A stretch of DNA of 26,045 bases from Muribaculaceae bacterium (GTDB taxonomy: Bacteria > Pseudomonadota > Alphaproteobacteria > Rs-D84), in the NCBI GenBank assembly GCA_023665245.1, contig JAMPEH010000018.1:1-26045 (forward strand). Reading direction: 5' to 3'. Below the pieces are notes generated by a model. It worked only from the letters and a program-made list of their open reading frames with translations. It searched no databases and was not told the origin of the DNA. Positions 24,121 through 26,045 of this stretch are shown piece by piece; position 1 is the stretch's first letter, and each line of letters opens with the position of its first letter. Made by a program: the position numbers and the translations under genes.

Positions 24121-24296
24121 TCTATATATTAATATTTAAATGCTCTTATATATTTCATAACTAGAATTCAACTGATAATTTCAGTTAATTCTTAGTAAAT
24201 CAATTATATTAATTTTTAATACAAAAATTTAGTAACATTTATATACATTTCCCATATGCTCCACATATTAGGCCAATACTTCACCAAAACTTTCGT
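24121..24296. other. AT-rich non-coding spacer
   Basis: No frame, hairpin or promoter that I would defend. It separates the DarTG promoter from the inverted-repeat element and may contain an integration boundary. Confidence 0.5.
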
Positions 24297-24481
24297 GAAC
24301 TTTTTTTCGCCTATGGTTGTGGCAGATAATTGCTTTGCCGTCAAGTCTTGAAAAATATCGCTTAAACATTTTAGTGGAATTACTCAAAAGTCAATATTTT
24401 TCAATCTGTATGCTTTGAAAGAATTTAGGACTTGACGGCTTTGCTATTATCTGCTTTTTCGTTGTTGTCGAAAAAAAGTTC
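24297..24481. repeat. About 185-nt imperfect inverted-repeat element (MITE-like or structured RNA)
   Basis: Three paired blocks are nested in order. Outer: GAACTTTTTTTCG/CGAAAAAAAGTTC (24297-24309, 24469-24481; perfect). Middle: 26-nt arms at 24322-24347 and 24429-24454, matching at 22 positions (core GCCGTCAAGTC/GACTTGACGGC). Inner: TTGAAAAATAT/ATATTTTTCAA (24348-24358, 24394-24404; perfect). The whole could fold into one long hairpin. Length and symmetry fit a miniature inverted-repeat element, but no clear target-site duplication flanks it. A structured RNA is the alternative. Confidence 0.65.
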
Positions 24482-24631
24482 GACAAAGTAATTTATAAAA
24501 ATGTGTTTAGGTAATGTATCTGTTTGGCTTGATATGTTTCCAAAGTTTCGAAGAAATGTTTAGACAAATGCTCTAACACTCTTCGACTTTTTTATCTATG
24601 CTTGACTACATTACTTACTTTGGAGGTTAAT

Positions 24632-24694
24632 TTGAAAACAGCAGTTGCTGTTTCATTTTATGGACACTATGAAAATAGAGTAATTAGGGCATAA
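24632..24694 (+). other. Possible 20-codon leader ORF or gene remnant (plus strand)
   Basis: GGAGG at 24622-24626 is followed 5 nt later by TTG and 20 sense codons to TAA at 24692-24694. An 18-nt palindrome AAACAGCA-GT-TGCTGTTT covers 24636-24653. This is the only plus-strand frame with a good ribosome-binding site. It could be a leader peptide or a gene start cut by insertion of the recombinase element; evidence is weak. Confidence 0.3.
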
Positions 24695-24698
24695 AAAG

Positions 24699-24727
24699 AG
24701 CGTATGAGCGGTTAAAACTCATACGCT
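24699..24727 (-). terminator. Terminator after the serine recombinase gene
   Basis: A 10-bp perfect stem AGCGTATGAG/CTCATACGCT with a 9-nt loop, followed by CTTTTTAT on the minus strand, 9 nt behind the recombinase stop. Confidence 0.85.
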
Positions 24728-24735
24728 TTTACTGT

Positions 24736-26045
24736 TTATTCGGTTTTGCGCTTCATAGTTCGGTATTTCAAGACAGAAGACATATCTGCCTTATAAACAA
24801 TATCGACAGACCGTTCCTTGCCCGTAACTTTCGGTAAGCCGCCCACAACGATACGGTCAATCAGTTCGTAGCACATTTCACGGGTAAGTTTGGGAACTTC
24901 CAAATACTTCTTTATGTTCCGTATAAAATCGTCCACGTTCTGTGTTGCAACGTCAACTTTCGCAATCTTTTCTTCGAGCGCGGTTATTTCGTCCGTAACG
25001 GTTTTCTTTTCGGCAGAATATTTTTCTATGAACTCTACGCATATATCTTCGGGCATTTTACCTTTCATTCTATCTTCATAGGCAATTTGCATAAGCCGTG
25101 AAAGTTCTTCCAGCCGCCGTTGTTTTGCTTTAAGTTCCTTTCTCGCAGATTTAACCGTGTTATCCGTCATTTCGGCATTGTGCTTTACAAACTCGTCTTT
25201 TACGGCTTGTTCGTCGAGCGTAATATATTTTGCCGTAGCCCGTATATCTTCAAGGACTATTTCTTCCAAAACATTCGCCTGTATATAGTGTGAAAAGCAG
25301 TAGGATTTCCCGTAGCGTTTAAGCCTGCCGCAATCGAAATTGTATTTATAGTCGTTTGTCTTTTTGTTCCAAACATAGCCCATTTTAAGTTTGCCGCCGC
25401 AATCGGCACAATATACAAAGCCCGAAAGCGGATGAGTAACGCCTGTGTGCATTTTTCTGCCGTTAGCCTGCGATTTCATTCTTTCGTGCACTCTGTCCCA
25501 AAGTTCCTGACTAATAATAGGTTCGTGGGTGTTATAAATAATAACCCAGTCGCTCATATCTTTTTGGATTACTTTATGGTTCTTATACGAAACGCACGAA
25601 AATTTTTGCTGTGCCAAATGTCCGAGATAGGCAATGTTTTTCAAGATAGGTCTTATAGTAGCCTGTTCCCAGTACGGGTGTTCGTTGTTGTTATACTTTC
25701 TGCCCGTTCTCAAAAAAGCAATTCTTCCTGCACTCGGTATATCTTCTGCATTGAATATTTCCGCTATCCTTTGCGGACTAATACCCGAAGCGTACATCTC
25801 GAATATCCTAACGACATTCGGCGCAGTTTCTTCGTCCACAATAAACGTCCTTTTCTCGTCCGTTCCTTTCAAATAACCGTAAGGCGTTCTCGATCCGCTG
25901 AATTTTCCTTCGAGAGCGTGCGAACGCTTAACCGCTCTAATCTTCTTACTTGTATTCGCGGCGTGCCACTCGTTAAACACGTTCATAATCGGCATCATTT
26001 CCATAGCGCCGCTATCTCTGTTCGCCGTATCTACGTTATCCTGTA
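24736..26045 (-). CDS. Large serine recombinase, N-terminal catalytic domain outside the window
   Basis: The frame is open to the window edge, so the 436 codons seen lack the N-terminal resolvase catalytic domain; the first in-frame ATG (26004) is internal. What is seen begins with the end of the catalytic/linker helix (NEWHAANTSKKIRAVKRSH), then the Recombinase domain (SRTPYGYLKG and WEQATIRPILKNIAYLGHL), the zinc beta ribbon (CADCGGKL with a second Cys pair downstream), a Lys/Glu-rich coiled coil and a C-terminal region like DUF4368. This is the family of TndX/TnpX-type recombinases that excise and insert conjugative transposons and prophages in Clostridia. Codon use looks richer in GC than the DarTG genes. 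It may mobilise this accessory region, but att sites were not identified. Confidence 0.85.
   Translation of the reverse strand, partial: QDNVDTANRDSGAMEMMPIMNVFNEWHAANTSKKIRAVKRSHALEGKFSGSRTPYGYLKGTDEKRTFIVDEETAPNVVRIFEMYASGISPQRIAEIFNAEDIPSAGRIAFLRTGRKYNNNEHPYWEQATIRPILKNIAYLGHLAQQKFSCVSYKNHKVIQKDMSDWVIIYNTHEPIISQELWDRVHERMKSQANGRKMHTGVTHPLSGFVYCADCGGKLKMGYVWNKKTNDYKYNFDCGRLKRYGKSYCFSHYIQANVLEEIVLEDIRATAKYITLDEQAVKDEFVKHNAEMTDNTVKSARKELKAKQRRLEELSRLMQIAYEDRMKGKMPEDICVEFIEKYSAEKKTVTDEITALEEKIAKVDVATQNVDDFIRNIKKYLEVPKLTREMCYELIDRIVVGGLPKVTGKERSVDIVYKADMSSVLKYRTMKRKTE

Noticed and set aside
24297..24615. Retron-type non-coding RNA
   Set aside because: The nested repeats resemble one superficially, but no reverse transcriptase gene lies in the window.

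Overview
The window looks like a low-GC, Gram-positive (Bacillota/Clostridia-type) chromosome, probably an uncultured gut-associated lineage. The evidence is strong AGGAGG-type ribosome-binding sites, AT-rich spacers, MacB/FtsX-type exporters alongside secreted proteins, a Gram-positive LexA box, and a filamentous-phage gene set with no outer-membrane secretin. The taxon is inferred, not shown. Every gene I accept lies on the minus strand, so transcription runs from high to low coordinates.

Region 1 (1-1380) is the 3'-proximal part of a Thoeris anti-phage system: a TIR-like ThsB followed by a SIR2-domain ThsA that runs off the window. Region 2 (1429-13594) is a chromosomal surface/export cluster. 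In transcription order it holds a membrane-anchored XRE regulator, a small secreted protein, a terminator, a 1569-residue exported protein with InlB-type repeats and a Gly-rich tail, and two tandem ABC-FtsX exporters whose ATPase modules are almost identical (one 248-nt stretch is perfectly identical).

Region 3 (about 13.88-21.65 kb) is best read as an inovirus-like (filamentous ssDNA phage) prophage of about 7.8 kb. In transcription order it has a small 59-residue ORF, a consensus promoter with a LexA box between -35 and -10, a zinc-ribbon protein, a structured hairpin terminator, two sigma-region-4-like regulators with a 53-residue ORF between them, a 98-residue unknown, a probable ssDNA-binding protein, a central terminator, two exported structural candidates, a Zot-type ATPase, two small basic proteins and an HUH-type rolling-circle Rep. 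It ends in an intergenic region with a 62-nt bulged hairpin (candidate origin or packaging signal) and a strong terminator. I could not find a typical major coat protein or defined att sites.

Region 4 (21.84-24.10 kb) is a DarTG-like module, read as HTH regulator, macro-domain antitoxin DarG, then DNA ADP-ribosyltransferase DarT with a long C-terminal extension. It has its own promoter with operator-like repeats and its own terminator. Region 5 (24.1-26.0 kb) is a 700-nt structured non-coding stretch with a roughly 185-nt imperfect inverted repeat, followed by a large serine recombinase that lacks its N-terminus because the window ends.

Taken together this is an accessory/defence region: Thoeris, a filamentous prophage, a DNA-targeting toxin-antitoxin pair and a recombinase sit around a secretion cluster. 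The most interesting points are the SOS-coupled promoter and bulged origin hairpin of a Gram-positive inovirus, its missing coat gene, the ssDNA-modifying DarTG next to an ssDNA phage, the gene-converted exporters with their Gly-rich partner, and the unexplained inverted repeat near 24.4 kb.
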